Positions 1-13,500 of a stretch of DNA of 64,000 nucleotides are shown here, one piece after another. The translations under genes and the position numbers were made by a program. The DNA comes from Procambarus clarkii (lineage: Eukaryota > Arthropoda > Malacostraca > Decapoda > Cambaridae). Each line of letters begins with the position of its first letter. The first letter of the stretch is position 1. Under the pieces are notes generated by a model. That model was given only the letters and a program-made list of their open reading frames with translations, did not search any database and was not told the origin of the DNA. The DNA lies in NCBI RefSeq assembly GCF_040958095.1, contig NC_091152.1, forward strand, positions 19,011,381 to 19,075,380, given 5' to 3'.

Positions 1-141
1 AGCTGGCGGGCAAAAATCGCGCGTTTTTCGCCGCTACCGGCCAAAAATCGCGCGATTTTCGCCGCTAGCGGCCAAAAATCACGCAATTTTTGCAGGTAAA
101 TGCCAAAAATCGCGCGATTTTCGCCGCTACCGGCCGAAAAC

Positions 142-3100
142 CGCGTGAGTTTCGCCGCTAGCGGCCAAAAACCGCGTGAGTTTCGCCGCTAGCGGCCAAA
201 AACCGTGCGATTTTCGCAGCTGGCGGGCAAAAAAAGCGCGATTTTCGCCGCTAGCGGCCAAAAATCGGGCTATTTTCGCCGCTAGCGGCCAAAAATCGGC
301 GATTTTCGCCCCTAGCGGCCATAAATCGTGCGAATTTTCCCGCTAGCGGCCAAAAAATCGGCGATTTTCGCCCCTAGCGGCCAAAAATCGTGCGAATTTC
401 GCCGCTAGCGGCCAAAAATCGTGCAAATTTCTTAGCTACCGGCCAAAAATCGACCGATTTTTGCCGCTAGCGGCCAAAAAAGTGCCTATTTTCGCCGCTA
501 GCGGCTAAAAATCGGGCGATTTTCGCAACAAGCAGCCAAAAACCGCGCGATTTTCGCCGCTACCGGCCAAAAACCGCGCGATTTTCGTTGTTAGCGGCCA
601 AAAATCGGGCTATTATCGCCTCTAGCGGCCAAAAATCGGCGATTTTCGCCCCTAGCGGCCAAAAATCGTGCGATGTTCGCCGCTAGCGGCCAAAAATCGG
701 CGATTTTCGCCCCCTAGCGGCCAAAAATCGTGCGAATTTTGCTGCTAGCGGCCAAAAATCGTGCGATTTTCGCCGCTATTGGCCAAAAATCGTGCGAATT
801 TCGCCGCTAGCGGCCAAAAATCGTGCGATTTCGCCGCTACCGGCAAAAATCGGTCGATTTTCGCCACTAACGGCCAAAAACCGCGCGATATTTGCCGTTC
901 GCGGCCAAAAATCAACCAATTTTCGCCTCTAGCGGCCAAAAACCGACCGATTTTCGCCGCTAGCGGCCAAAAAAGTGGTGTTTTTCGCCGATAACTGCCA
1001 AAAATCGGGCGATTTTCACCGCTAGCGGCCAAATATCGCGCGATTTTCGCCGCTACTGGCCAAAAAACGCGCGATTTTCGGCGCTAACGGCCAAAAACCG
1101 TGCGATTTTCGCAGCTGGCGGGCAAAAACCATGCGATTTTCACAGCTGGCGGGAAAAAATCGCGCGTTTTTTCGCCGCTACCGGCCAAAAATCGCGCAAT
1201 TTTCGCCGCTAGCGGCCAAAAACCGCGCGATTTTTGCCGCTAGCGGCCAAAAACCGCGCGATTTTCGCCGCAAGCGGCCAAAAATCGCGCAATTTTCGCA
1301 GGTAAATGCCAAAAATCGCGCGATTTTCGCCGCTACCGGCCAAAAATCAGGCGATTTTCGCCACTAGCGGCCAAAAATCGCGCGATTTTCGCCGCTACCG
1401 GCCAAAAACCGCGCAATATTCGCCGCTAGTGGCCAAAAACCGTGCGATTTTCGCAACTGGCGGGCAAAAATCGCGCGATTTTCGCCGCTACCGGCCAAAA
1501 ACCGCGCGATTTTCGCCGCTAGCGGCCAAAAATCACGCAATTTTCGCAGGTAAATGCCAAAAATCGCGCGATTTTCGCAGGTAAATGCCAAAAATCGCGC
1601 GATTTTCGCCGCTACCGGCCAAAAATCAGGCGATTTTCGCCACTAGCGGCCAAAAATCGCGCGATTTTCGCCGCTACCGGCCAAAAACCGCGCAATTTTC
1701 GCCCATAGCGGCCAAAAACCGTGCGATTTTCGCAACTGGCGGGCAAAAACCGCGCGATTTTCGCCGCTACCGGCCAAAAACCGCGCGATTTTCGCCGTTA
1801 GCAGCCAAAAATCGCGCAATTTTCGCAGGTAAATGCCAAAAATCGCACGATTTTCGCCGCTACCGACCAAAAACCGCGTGAGTTTCGCCGCTAGCGGGCA
1901 AAAACCGTGCGATTTTCGCAGCTGGCGGGCAAAAAAAGCGCGATTTTCGCCGCTAGCGGCAATAAATCGGGCGATTTTCTCCATTAGCGGCCAAAAATCG
2001 CGCGATTTTAGCCGCTACCGGCCAAAAACCGCGCGATTTTCGCCGTTAACGGCAAAAAAACCATGCGATTTTTGCAGCTGGCGGGCAAAAATCGCGCGAT
2101 TTTTGCCGCTACCGACCAAAATCGTGCAAATTTCGCCGCTAGCGGCCAAAAATCGCGCGATTTACGTCGGTTGCGGCAAAAAACCATGCGATTTTCGCAG
2201 CTGGCGGGCAAGAATCGCGCAATTTTCGCCGCTAGCGGCCAAAAACTGTGCGATTTTCGCCACTAGCGGCCAAAAACTGTGCGATTTTCGCAGCTGGCGG
2301 GCAAAAATCGCGCGTTTTTCGCCGCTACCGGCCAAAAACCGCGCGATTTTCGCCGCTAGCGGCCAAAAATCGCGCAATTTTCGCAGGTAAATGCCAAAAA
2401 TCGCGCGATTTTCGCCGCTACCGGCCAAAAACCGCGCAATATTCGCCGCTAGTGGCCAAAAACCGTGCGATTTTCGCAACTGGCGGGCAAAAATCGCGCG
2501 ATTTTCGCCGCTACCGGCCAAAAACCGCGCGATTTTCGCCGCTAGCGGCCAAAAATCACGCAATTTTCGCAGGTAAATGCCAAAAATCGCGCGATTTTCG
2601 CAGGTAAATGCCAAAAATCGCGCGATTTTCGCCGCTACCGGCCAAAAATCAGGCGATTTTCGCCACTAGCGGCCAAAAACGCGCGATTTTCGCCGCTATC
2701 GGCCAAAAACCGCGCAATTTTCGCCCATAGCGGCCAAAAACCGTGCGATTTTCGCAACTGGCGGGCAAAAACCGCGCGATTTTCGCCGCTACCGGCCAAA
2801 AACCGCGCGATTTTCGCCGCTAGCAGCCAAAAATCGCGCAATTTTCGCAGGTAAATGCCAAAAATCGCGCGATTTTCGCCGCTACCGACCAAAAACCGCG
2901 TGAGTTTCGCCGCTAGCGGGCAAAAACCGTGCGATTTTCGCAGCTGGCGGGCAAAAAAAAGCGCGATTTTCGCCGCTAGCGGCCAAAAATCGGGCGATTT
3001 TCTCCACTAGCGGCCAAAAATCGCGCGATTTTAGCCGCTACCGGCCAAAAACCGCGCGATTTTCGCCGTTAACGGCAAAAAAACCATGCGATTTTGGCAG

Positions 3101-6100
3101 CTGGTGGGCAAAAATCGCGCGATTTTTGCCGCTACCGACCAAAATCGTGCAAATTTCGCCGCTAGCGGCCAAAAATCGCGCGATTTACGTCGGTTGCGGC
3201 AAAAAACCATGCGATTTTCGCAGCTGGCGGGCAAGAATCGCGCAATTTTCGCCGCTAGCGGCCAAAAACTGTGCGATTTTCGCCACTAGCGGCCAAAAAC
3301 TGCGATTTTCGCAGCTGGCGGGCAAAAATCGCGCGTTTTTCGCCGCTACCGGCCAAAAATCGCGCGATTTTCGCCGCTACTGGCCAAAAACCATGCGATT
3401 TTCGCAGCTGGCGGTGCAAAAATCGCGATTTTCGCCGCTACCGGCCAAAAATCGGGCGATTTTCGCCGCTAGCGGCCAAAAATCGGGCGATTTTTGCCGC
3501 TAACTGCCGAAACCACGCTATTTTGCGCAAAAACCATGCCATTTTCGCAGCTGGCGGGCAAAAATCGCGATTTTCGCCGCTACCAGCCAAAAATAGCGCG
3601 ATTTTCGCCGCTACCGGCCAAAAACTGCGCGATTTTCGCCGCTACCAGCCAAAAACCATGCGATTTTCGCAGCTGGCGGGCAAAAATCGCGATTTTTGCC
3701 GCTAGCGGCCAAAAATCGGGCTATTTTTGCCGCTAACGGCCGAAAACCGCGCTATTTTGCGCAAAAAGCATGCGATTTTCTCAGCTGGCGGACAATAATC
3801 GCGATTTTAGCCGCTACCGGCCAAAAATAGCGCGATTTTCGCCGCTACCGGCCAAAAACCGCTCGATTTTCGCCGCTACCGGCCAAAAACCATGCGATTT
3901 TCGCAGCTGGCGGGAAAAAAATCGCGATTTTCGCCGATACCGCCCAAAAATAGCGCGATTTTCGCCGCTACCGGCCAAAAACCGCTCGATTTTCGCCGCT
4001 ACCGGTCAAAAACCATGCGATTTTCGCAGCTGGCGGGCAAAAATCGCGATTTTTGCATCTAGCGGCCAAAAATCGGGCTATTTTTGCCGCTAACGGCCGA
4101 AAACCGCGCTATTTTGCGCAAAAAACCATGCGATTTTCGCAGATGGCGGGCAAAAATCGCGATTTTCGCCGCTACCGGCCAAAAATAGCGCGATTTTCGC
4201 CGCTACTATCCAAAAACCGCTCGATTTTCGCCGCTACCGGCCAAAAACCATGCGATTTTTGCCGCTGGCGGGCAAAAATCGCGATTTTCGCCGCTACCAG
4301 CCAAAAATAGCGCGATTTTCGCCGCTACCGGCCAAAAACCGCGCGATTTTCGCCGCTACCAGTAAAAAACCATGCGATTTTCGCAGCTGGCGGGCAAAAA
4401 TCGCGATTTTCGCCGCTACCGGCCAAAAATAGCGCGATTTTTGCCGCTAGCGGCCAAAAATCGGGCTATTTTTGCAGCTAACGGCCGAAAACCGCGCTAT
4501 TTTGCGCAAAAACCATGCGATTTTCGCAGATGGCGGGCAAAAATCGCGATTTTCGCCGCTACCGGCCAAAAATAGCGCGATTTTCGCCGCTACCGGCCAA
4601 AAACCGCGCGATTTTCGCCGCTACCGGCCAAAAACCATGCGATGTTCGCAGCTGGCGGGCAAAAATCGCGATTTTTGCCGCTAGCGGCCAAAAATCGAGC
4701 TATTTTTGCCGCTAACGGCCGAAAACCGCGCTATTTTGCGCAAAAACTATGCGATTTTCGCAGCTGGCGGGCAAAAACCCCAATTTTCGCCGCTACCGGC
4801 CAAAAATAGCGCGATTTTCAACGCTAGCAGCCAAAAACAGTACGATTTTCGCCGCTAGCGGCCAAAAATCGGGCTATTTTTGCCGCTAACGGCCGAAAAC
4901 CGCGCTATTTTGCGCAAAAACCATGCGATTTTCGCAGCTGGCGGGCAAAAATCCCGATTTTCGCCGCTACCGGCCAAAAATAGCGCGATTTTCGCCGCTA
5001 CTAGCCAAAAACCGCTCGATTTTCGCCGCTACCGGCCAAAACCCATACGATTTTCGCAGCTGGCAGGCAAAAATCGCGATTTTCGCCGCTACCAGCCAAA
5101 AATAGCGCGATTTTCTCCGCTACCGGCCAAAAACCGCTCGATTTTCGCCGCTACCGGCCAAAAATCGCGATTTTTGCCTCTATCGGCCAAAAATAGCGCG
5201 ATTTTCGCCGCTACCTGACAAAAGCCGCTCGATTTTCGCCGCTACCGGCAAAAAACCATGCGATTTTTGCAGCTGGCGGCAAAAATCGCGATTTTCGCCG
5301 CTACCGGCCAAAAATAGCGCGATTTTCGCCGCTACCTGCCAAAAACCGCGCGATTTTCGCCGCTACTGGCCAAAAACCATGCGATTTTCGCAGCTGGTGG
5401 TGCAAAAATCGCGATTTTCGCCGCTACCGGCCAAAAATCGGGCGATTTTCGCCGCTAGCGGCCAAAAATCGGGCGATTTTTGCCGCTAACTGCCGAAACC
5501 ACGCTATTTTGCGCAAAAACCATGCCATTTTCGCAGCTGGCGGGCAAAAATCGCGATTTTCGCCGCTACCAGCCAAAAATAGCGCGATTTTCGCCGCTAC
5601 CGGCCAAAAACTGCGCGATTTTCGCCGCTACCAGCCAAAAACCATGCGATTTTCGCAGCTGGCGGGCAAAAATCGCGATTTTTGCCGCTAGCGGCCAAAA
5701 ATCGGGCTATTTTTGCCGCTAACGGCCGAAAACCGCGCTATTTTGCGCAAAAAGCATGCGATTTTCTCAGCTGGCGGACAATAATCGCGATTTTTGCCGC
5801 TACCGGCCAAAAATAGCGCGATTTTCGCCGCTACCGGCCAAAAACCGCTCGATTTTCGCCGCTACCGGCCAAAAACCATGCGATTTTCGCAGCTGGCGGG
5901 AAAAAATCGCGATTTTCGCCGATACCGCCCAAAAATAGCCCGATTTTCGCCGCTACCGGCCAAAAACCGCTCGATTTTCGCCGCTACCGGTCAAAAACCA
6001 TGCGATTTTCGCAGCTGGCGGGCAAAAATCGCGATTTTTGCATCTAGCGGCCAAAAATAGCGCGATTTTCGCCGCTACCGGCCAAAAACTGTGCGATTTT

Positions 6101-6276
6101 CGCCACTAGCGGCCAAAAACTGTGCGATTTTCGCAGCTGGCGGGCAAAAATCGCGCGTTTTTTCGCTGCTACCGGCCAAAAATCGCGCGATTTTCGCCGC
6201 TAGCGGCCAAAAATCACGCAATTTTCGCAGGTAAATGCCAAAAATCGCGCGATTTTCGCCGCTACCGGCCAAAAAC
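142..6276. repeat. Higher-order repeat block 1 of the 31-bp satellite (about 6.1 kb)
   Basis: The block is defined by a rare monomer variant, CGCGTGAGTTTCGCC, first seen at 142 and again at 6277. The following stretch (for example 745-1032) recurs nearly base for base at 6879-7166 and 11621-11908. The block contains an internal direct duplication: the segment near 2008-2390 recurs 1,023 bases later near 3031-3410, exactly 33 monomers of 31 bp. A second internal repeat separates 3494 and 5480 by 1,986 bases. Confidence 0.8.
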
Positions 6277-9200
6277 CGCGTGAGTTTCGCCGCTAGCGGC
6301 CAAAAACCGCGTGAGTTTCGCTGCTAGCGGCCAAAAACCGTGCGATTTTCGCAGCTGGCGGGCAAAAAAAGCGCGATTTTCGCCGCTAGCGGCCAAAAAT
6401 CGGGCTATTTTCGCCGCTAGCGGCCAAAAATCGGCGATTTTCGCCCCTAGCGGCCATAAATCGTGCGAATTTTCCCGCTAGCGGCCAAAAATCGGCGATT
6501 TTCGCCCCTAGCGGCCAAAAATCGTGCGAATTTCGCCGCTAGCGGCCAAAAATCGTGCAAATTTCTTAGCTACCGGCCAAAAATCGACCGATTTTTGCCG
6601 CTAGCGGCCAAAAAAGTGCCTATTTTCGCCGCTAGCGGCTAAAAATCGGGCGATTTTCGCAACAAGCAGCCAAAAACCGCGCGATTTTCGCCGCTACCGG
6701 CCAAAAACCGCGCGATTTTCGTTGTTAGCGGCCAAAAATCGGGCTATTATCGCCTCTAGCGGCCAAAAATCGGCGATTTTCGCCCCTAGCGGCCAAAAAT
6801 CGAGCGATGTTCGCCGCTAGCGGCCAAAAATCGGCGATTTTCGCCCCCTAGCGGCCAAAAATCGTGCGAATTTTGCTGCTAGCGGCCAAAAATCGTGCGA
6901 TTTTCGCCGCTATTGGCCAAAAATCGTGCGAATTTCGCCGCTAGCGGCCAAAAATCGTGCGATTTCACCGCTACCGGCAAAAATCGGTCGATTTTCGCCA
7001 CTAACGGCCAAAAACCGCGCGATATTTGCCGTTCGCGGCCAAAAATCAACCAATTTTCGCCTCTAGCGGCCAAAAACCGACCGATTTTCGCCGCTAGCGG
7101 CCAAAAAAGTGGTGTTTTTCGCCGATAACTGCCAAAAATCGGGCGATTTTCACCGCTAGCGGCCAAATATCGCGCGATTTTCGCCGCTACTGGCCAAAAA
7201 ACGCGCGATTTTCGGCGCTAACGGCCAAAAACCGTGCGATTTTCGCAGCTGGCGGGCAAAAACCATGCGATTTTCACAGCTGGCGGGAAAAAATCGCGCG
7301 TTTTTCGCCGCTACCGGCCAAAAATCGCGCAATTTTCGCCGCTAGCGGCCAAAAACCGCACGATTTTTTGCCGCTAGCGGCCAAAAACCGCGCGATTTTC
7401 GCCGCAAGCGGCCAAAAATCGCGCAATTTTCGCAGGTAAATGCCAAAAATCGCGCGATTTTCGCCGCTACCGGCCAAAAATCAGGCGATTTTCGCCACTA
7501 GCGGCCAAAAATCGCGCGATTTTCGCCGCTACCGGCCAAAAACCGCGCAATATTCGCCGCTAGTGGCCAAAAACCGTGCGATTTTCGCAACTGGCGGGCA
7601 AAAATCGCGCGATTTTCGCCGCTACCGGCCAAAAACCGCGCGATTTTCGCCGCTAGCGGCCAAAAATCACGCAATTTTCGCAGGTAAATGCCAAAAATCG
7701 CGCGATTTTCGCAGGTAAATGCCAAAAATCGCGCTATTTTCGCCGCTACCGGCCAAAAATCAGGCGATTTTCGCCACTAGCGGCCAAAAATCGCGCGATT
7801 TTCGCCGCTACCGGCCAAAAACCGCGCAATTTTCGCCCATAGCGGCCAAAAACCGTGCGATTTTCGCAACTGGCGGGCAAAAACCGCGCGATTTTCGCCG
7901 CTACCGGCCAAAAACCGCGCGATTTTCGCCGCTAGCAGCCAAAAATCGCGCAATTTTCGCAGGTAAATGCCAAAAATCGCGCGATTTTCGCCGCTACCGA
8001 CCAAAAACCGCGTGAGTTTCGCCGCTAGCGGGCAAAAACCGTGCGATTTTCGCAGCTGGCGGGCAAAAAAAACGCGATTTTCGCCGCTAGCGGCCAAAAA
8101 TCGGGCGATTTTCTCCACTAGCGGCCAAAAATCGCGCGATTTTAGCCGCTACCGGCCAAAAACCGCGCGATTTTCGCCGTTAACGGCAAAAAACCATGCG
8201 ATTTTGGCAGCTGGTGGGCAAAAATCGCGCGATTTTTGCCGCTACCGACCAAAATCGTGCAAATTTCGCCGCTAGCGGCCAAAAATCGCGCGATTTACGT
8301 CGGTTGCGGCAAAAAACCATGCGATTTTCGCAGCTGGCGGGCAAGAATCGCGCAATTTTCGCCGCTAGCGGCCAAAAACTGTGCGATTTTCGCCACTAGC
8401 GGCCAAAAACTGTGCGATTTTCGCAGCTGGCGGGCAAAAATCGCGCGTTTTTCGCCGCTACCGGCCAAAAATCGCGCGATTTTCGCCGCTACTGGCCAAA
8501 AACCATGCGATTTTCGCAGCTGGCGGTGCAAAAATCGCGATTTTCGCCGCTACCGGCCAAAAATCGGGCGATTTTCGCCGCTAGCGGCCAAAAATCGGGC
8601 GATTTTTGCCGCTAACTGCCGAAACCACGCTATTTTGCGCAAAAACCATGCCATTTTCGCAGCTGGCGGGCAAAAATCGCGATTTTCGCCGCTACCAGCC
8701 AAAAATAGCGCGATTTTCGCCGCTACCGGCCAAAAACTGCGCGATTTTCGCCGCTACCAGCCAAAAACCATGCGATTTTCGCAGCTGGCGGGCAAAAATC
8801 GCGATTTTTGCCGCTAGCGGCCAAAAATCGGGCTATTTTTGCCGCTAACGGCCGAAAACCGCGCTATTTTGCGCAAAAAGCATGCGATTTTCTCAGCTGG
8901 CGGACAATAATCGCGATTTTTGCCGCTACCGGCCAAAAATAGCGCGATTTTCGCCGCTACCGGCCAAAAACCGCTCGATTTTCGCCGCTACCGGCCAAAA
9001 ACCATGCGATTTTCGCAGCTGGCGGGAAAAAAATCGCGATTTTCGCCGATACCGCCCAAAAATAGCGCGATTTTCGCCGCTACCGGCCAAAAACCGCTCG
9101 ATTTTCGCCGCTACCGGTCAAAAACCATGCGATTTTCGCAGCTGGCGGGCAAAAATCGCGATTTTTGCATCTAGCGGCCAAAAATCGGGCTATTTTTGCC

Positions 9201-11018
9201 GCTAACGGCCGAAAACCACGCTATTTTGCGCAAAAACCATGCGATTTTCGCAGATGGCGGGCAAAAATCGCGATTTTCGCCGCTACCGGCCAAAAACCGC
9301 GCGATTTTCGCCGCTACCAGTAAAAAACCATGCGATTTTCGCAGCTGGCGGGCAAAAATCGCGATTTTCGCCGCTACCGGCCAAAAATAGCGCGATTTTT
9401 GCCGCTAGCGGCCAAAAATCGGGCTATTTTTGCAGCTAACGGCCGAAAACCGCGCTATTTTGCGCAAAAACCATGCGATTTTCGCAGATGGCGGGCAAAA
9501 ATCGCGATTTTCGCCGCTACCGGCCAAAAATAGCGCGATTTTCGCCGCTACCGGCCAAAAACCGCGCGATTTTCGCCGCTACCGGCCAAAAACCATGCGA
9601 TGTTCGCAGCTGGCGGGCAAAAATCGCGATTTTTGCCGCTAGCGGCCAAAAATCGGGCTATTTTTGCCGCTAACGGCCGAAAACCGCGCTATTTTGCGCA
9701 AAAACTATGCGATTTTCGCAGCTGGCGGGCAAAAACCCCAATTTTCGCCGCTACCGGCTAAAAATAGCGCGATTTTCAACGCTAGCGGCCAAAAACCGTA
9801 CGATTTTCGCCGCTAGCGGCCAAAAATCGGGCTATTTTTGCCGCTAACGGCCGAAAACCGCGCTATTTTGCGCAAAAACCATGCGATTTTCGCAGCTGGC
9901 GGGCAAAAATCCCGATTTTCGCCGCTACCGGCCAAAAATAGCGCGATTTTCGCCGCTACTAGCCAAAAACCGCTCGATTTTCGCCGCTACCGGCCAAAAC
10001 CCATACGATTTTCGCAGCTGGCAGGCAAAAATCGCGATTTTCGCCGCTACCAGCCAAAAATAGCGCGATTTTCTCCGCTACCGGCCAAAAACCGCTCGAT
10101 TTTCGCCGCTACCGGCCAAAAATCGCGATTTTTGCCTCTATCGGCCAAAAATAGCGCGATTTTCGCCGCTACCTGACAAAAGCCGCTCGATTTTCGCCGC
10201 TACCGGCAAAAAACCATGCGATTTTTGCAGCTGGCGGCAAAAATCGCGATTTTCGCCGCTACCGGCCAAAAATAGCGCGATTTTCACCGCTACCTGCCAA
10301 AAACCGCGCGATTTTCGCCGCTACTGGCCAAAAACCATGCGATTTTCGCAGCTGGTGGTGCAAAAATCGCGATTTTCGCCGCTACCGGCCAAAAATCGGG
10401 CGATTTTCGCCGCTAGCGGCCAAAAATCGGGCGATTTTTGCCGCTAACTGCCGAAACCACGCTATTTTGCGCAAAAACCATGCCATTTTCGCAGCTGGCG
10501 GGCAAAAATCGCGATTTTCGCCGCTACCATCCAAAAATAGCGCGATTTTCGCCGCTACCGGCCAAAAACTGCGCGATTTTCGCCGCTACCAGCCAAAAAC
10601 CATGCGATTTTCGCAGCTGGCGGGCAAAAATCGCGATTTTTGCCGCTAGCGGCCAAAAATCGGGCTATTTTTGCCGCTAACGGCCGAAAACCGCGCTATT
10701 TTGCGCAAAAAGCATGCGATTTTCTCAGCTGGCGGACAATAATCGCGATTTTTGCCGCTACCGGCCAAAAATAGCGCGATTTTCGCCGCTACCGGCCAAA
10801 AACCGCTCGATTTTCGCCGCTACCGGCCAAAAACCATGCGATTTTCGCAGCTGGCGGGCAAAAATCGCGATTTTTGCATCTAGCGGCCAAAAATCGGGCT
10901 ATTTTTGCCGCTAACGGCCGAAAACCGCGCTATATTTTCGCAGATGGCGGGCAAAAATCGCGATTTTCGCCGCTACCGGCCAAAAATCGCGCGATTTTCG
11001 CCGCTACCGGCCAAAAAC
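6277..11018. repeat. Higher-order repeat block 2 of the 31-bp satellite (about 4.7 kb)
   Basis: Same order of monomer variants as block 1 but about 1.4 kb shorter. It has a single copy of the 33-monomer segment that is doubled in block 1, plus other losses near its end. The length of 4,742 bases is 153 monomers of 31 bp to within one base, as expected from unequal exchange in register. Confidence 0.75.
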
Positions 11019-13500
11019 CGCGTGAGTTTCGCCGCTAGCGGCCAAAAACCGCGTGAGTTTCGCCGCTAGCGGCCAAAAACCGTGCGATTTTCGCAGCTGG
11101 CGGGCAAAAAAAGCGCGATTTTCGCCGCTAGCGGCCAAAAATCGGGCTATTTTCGCCGCTAGCGGCCAAAAATCGGCGATTTTCGCCCCTAGCGGCCATA
11201 AATCGTGCGAATTTTCCCGCTAGCGGCCAAAAATCGGCGATTTTCGCCCCTAGCGGCCAAAAATCGTGCGAATTTCGCCGCTAGCGGCCAAAAATCGTGC
11301 AAATTTCTTAGCTACCGGCCAAAAATCGACCGATTTTTGCCGCTAGCGGCCAAAAAAGTGCCTATTTTCGCCGCTAGCGGCTAAAAATCGGGCGATTTTC
11401 GCAACAAGCAGCCAAAAACCGCGCGATTTTCGCCGCTACCGGCCAAAAACCGCGCGATTTTCGCTGTTAGCGGCCAAAAATCGGGCTATTTTCGCCGCTA
11501 GCGGCCAAAAATCGGCGATTTTCGCCCCTAGCGGCCAAAAATCGTGCGATGTTCGCCGCTAGCGGCCAAAAATCGGCGATTTTCGCCCCCTAGCGGCCAA
11601 AAATCGTGCGAATTTTGCTGCTAGCGGCCAAAAATCGTGCGATTTTCGCCGCTATTGGCCAAAAATCGTGCGAATTTCGCCGCTAGCGGCCAAAAATCGT
11701 GCGATTTCGCCGCTACCGGCAAAAATCGGTCGATTTTCGCCACTAACGGCCAAAAACCGCGCGATATTTGCCGTTCGCGGCCAAAAATCAACCAATTTTC
11801 GCCTCTAGCGGCCAAAAACCGACCGATTTTCGCCGCTAGCGGCCAAAAAAGTGGTGTTTTTCGCCGATAACTGCCAAAAATCGGGCGATTTTCACCGCTA
11901 GCGGCCAAATATCGCGCGATTTTCGCCGCTACTGGCCAAAAAATCGCGCGTTTTTCGCCGCTACCGGCCAAAAATCCCGCAATTTTCGCCGCTAGCGGCC
12001 AAAAACCGCGCGATTTTTGCCGCTAGCGGCCAAAAACCGCGCGATTTTCGCCGCAAGCGGCCAAAAATCGCGCAATTTTCGCAGGTAAATGCTAAAAATC
12101 GCGCGATTTTCGCCGCTACCGGCCAAAAATCAGGTGATTTTCGCCACTAGCGGCCAAAAATCGCGCGATTTTCACCGCTACCGGCCAAAAACCGCGCAAT
12201 ATTCGCCGCTAGTGGCTAAAAACCGTGCGATTTTCGCAACTGGCGGGCAAAAATCGCGCGATTTTCGCCGCTACCGGCCAAAAACCGCGCGATTTTCGCC
12301 GCTAGCGGCCAAAAATCACGCAATTTTCGCAGGTAAATGCCAAAAATCGCGCGATTTTCGCAGGTAAATGCCAAAAATCGCGCGATTTTCGCCGCTACCG
12401 GCCAAAAATCAGGCGATTTTCGCCACTAGCGGCCAAAAATCGCGCGATTTTCGCCGCTACCGGCCAAAAACCGCGCAATTTTCGCCCATAGCGGCCAAAA
12501 ACCGTGCGATTTTCGCAACTGGCGGGCAAAAACCGCGCGATTTTCGCCGCTACCGGCCAAAAACCGCGCGATTTTCGCCGTTAGCAACCAAAAATCGCGC
12601 AATTTTCGCAGGTAAATGCCAAAAATCGCACGATTTTCGCCGCTACCGACCAAAAACCGCGTGAGTTTCGCCGCTAGCGGGCAAAAACCGTGCGATTTTC
12701 GCAGCTGGCGGGCAAAAAAAGCGCGATTTTCGCCGCTAGCGGCAAAAAATCGGGCGATTTTCTCCATTAGCGGCCAAAAATCGCGCGATTTTAGCCGCTA
12801 CCGGCCAAAAACCGCGCGATTTTCGCCGTTAACGGCAAAAAACCATGCGATTTTTGCAGCTGGCGGGCAAAAATCGCGCGATTTTTGCCGCTACCGACCA
12901 AAATCGTGCAAATTTCGCCGCTAGCGGCCAAAAATCGCGCGATTTACGTCGGTTGCGGCAAAAAAACCATGCGATTTTCGCAGCTGGCGGGCAAGAATCG
13001 CGCAATTTTCGCCGCTAGCGGCCAAAAACTGTGCGATTTTCGCCACTAGCGGCCAAAAACTGTGCGATTTTCGCAGCTGGCGGGCAAAAATCGCGCGTTT
13101 TTCGCCGCTACCGGCCAAAAACCGCGCGATTTTCGCCGCTAGCGGCCAAAAATCGCGCAATTTTCGCAGGTAAATGCCAAAAATCGCGCGATTTTCGCCG
13201 CTACCGGCCAAAAACCGCGCAATATTCGCCGCTAGTGGCCAAAAACCGTGCGATTTTCGCAACTGGCGGGCAAAAATCGCGCGATTTTCGCCGCTTCCGG
13301 CCAAAAACCGCGCGATTTTCGCCGCTAGCGGCCAAAAATCACGCAATTTTCGCAGGTAAATGCCAAAAATCGCGCGATTTTCGCAGGTAAATGCCAAAAA
13401 TCGCGCGATTTTCGCCGCTACCGGCCAAAAATCAGGCGATTTTCGCCACTAGCGGCCAAAAATCGCGCGATTTTCGCCGCTATCGGCCAAAAACCGCGCA
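11019..13500. repeat. Higher-order repeat block 3 of the 31-bp satellite, cut by the gap
   Basis: Begins with the same CGCGTGAG marker monomer and follows the order of blocks 1 and 2. The 1,023-base internal duplication is again present (12368 and 13391 begin with matching sequence). The block stops at the N run. Confidence 0.75.

Larger units (their letters stand above)
1..13500. repeat. 31-bp satellite array with higher-order structure
   Basis: The whole segment is a tandem array with a 31-bp period; the spacing of successive CGCCGCTA motifs is 31 bases (for example 1390, 1421, 1452). Monomers diverge at a few positions (TAGCGG, TACCGG, AGCTGG, AGGTAAATG variants). The typical monomer holds two perfect dyads, AAAATCGCGCGATTTT and CCGCTAGCGG, so both strands translate into similar peptides rich in RFSPLAAKN and RFLAASGEN. 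Open frames of 60-190 codons occur in several frames and both strands, because few monomer variants carry stops; they are not genes. The array starts before the window and runs into the gap. Confidence 0.97.

Noticed and set aside
1-13500. CRISPR-like array (31-bp repeats with dyad)
   Set aside because: There are no unique spacers between repeats, no cas genes, and the context is a eukaryotic satellite.
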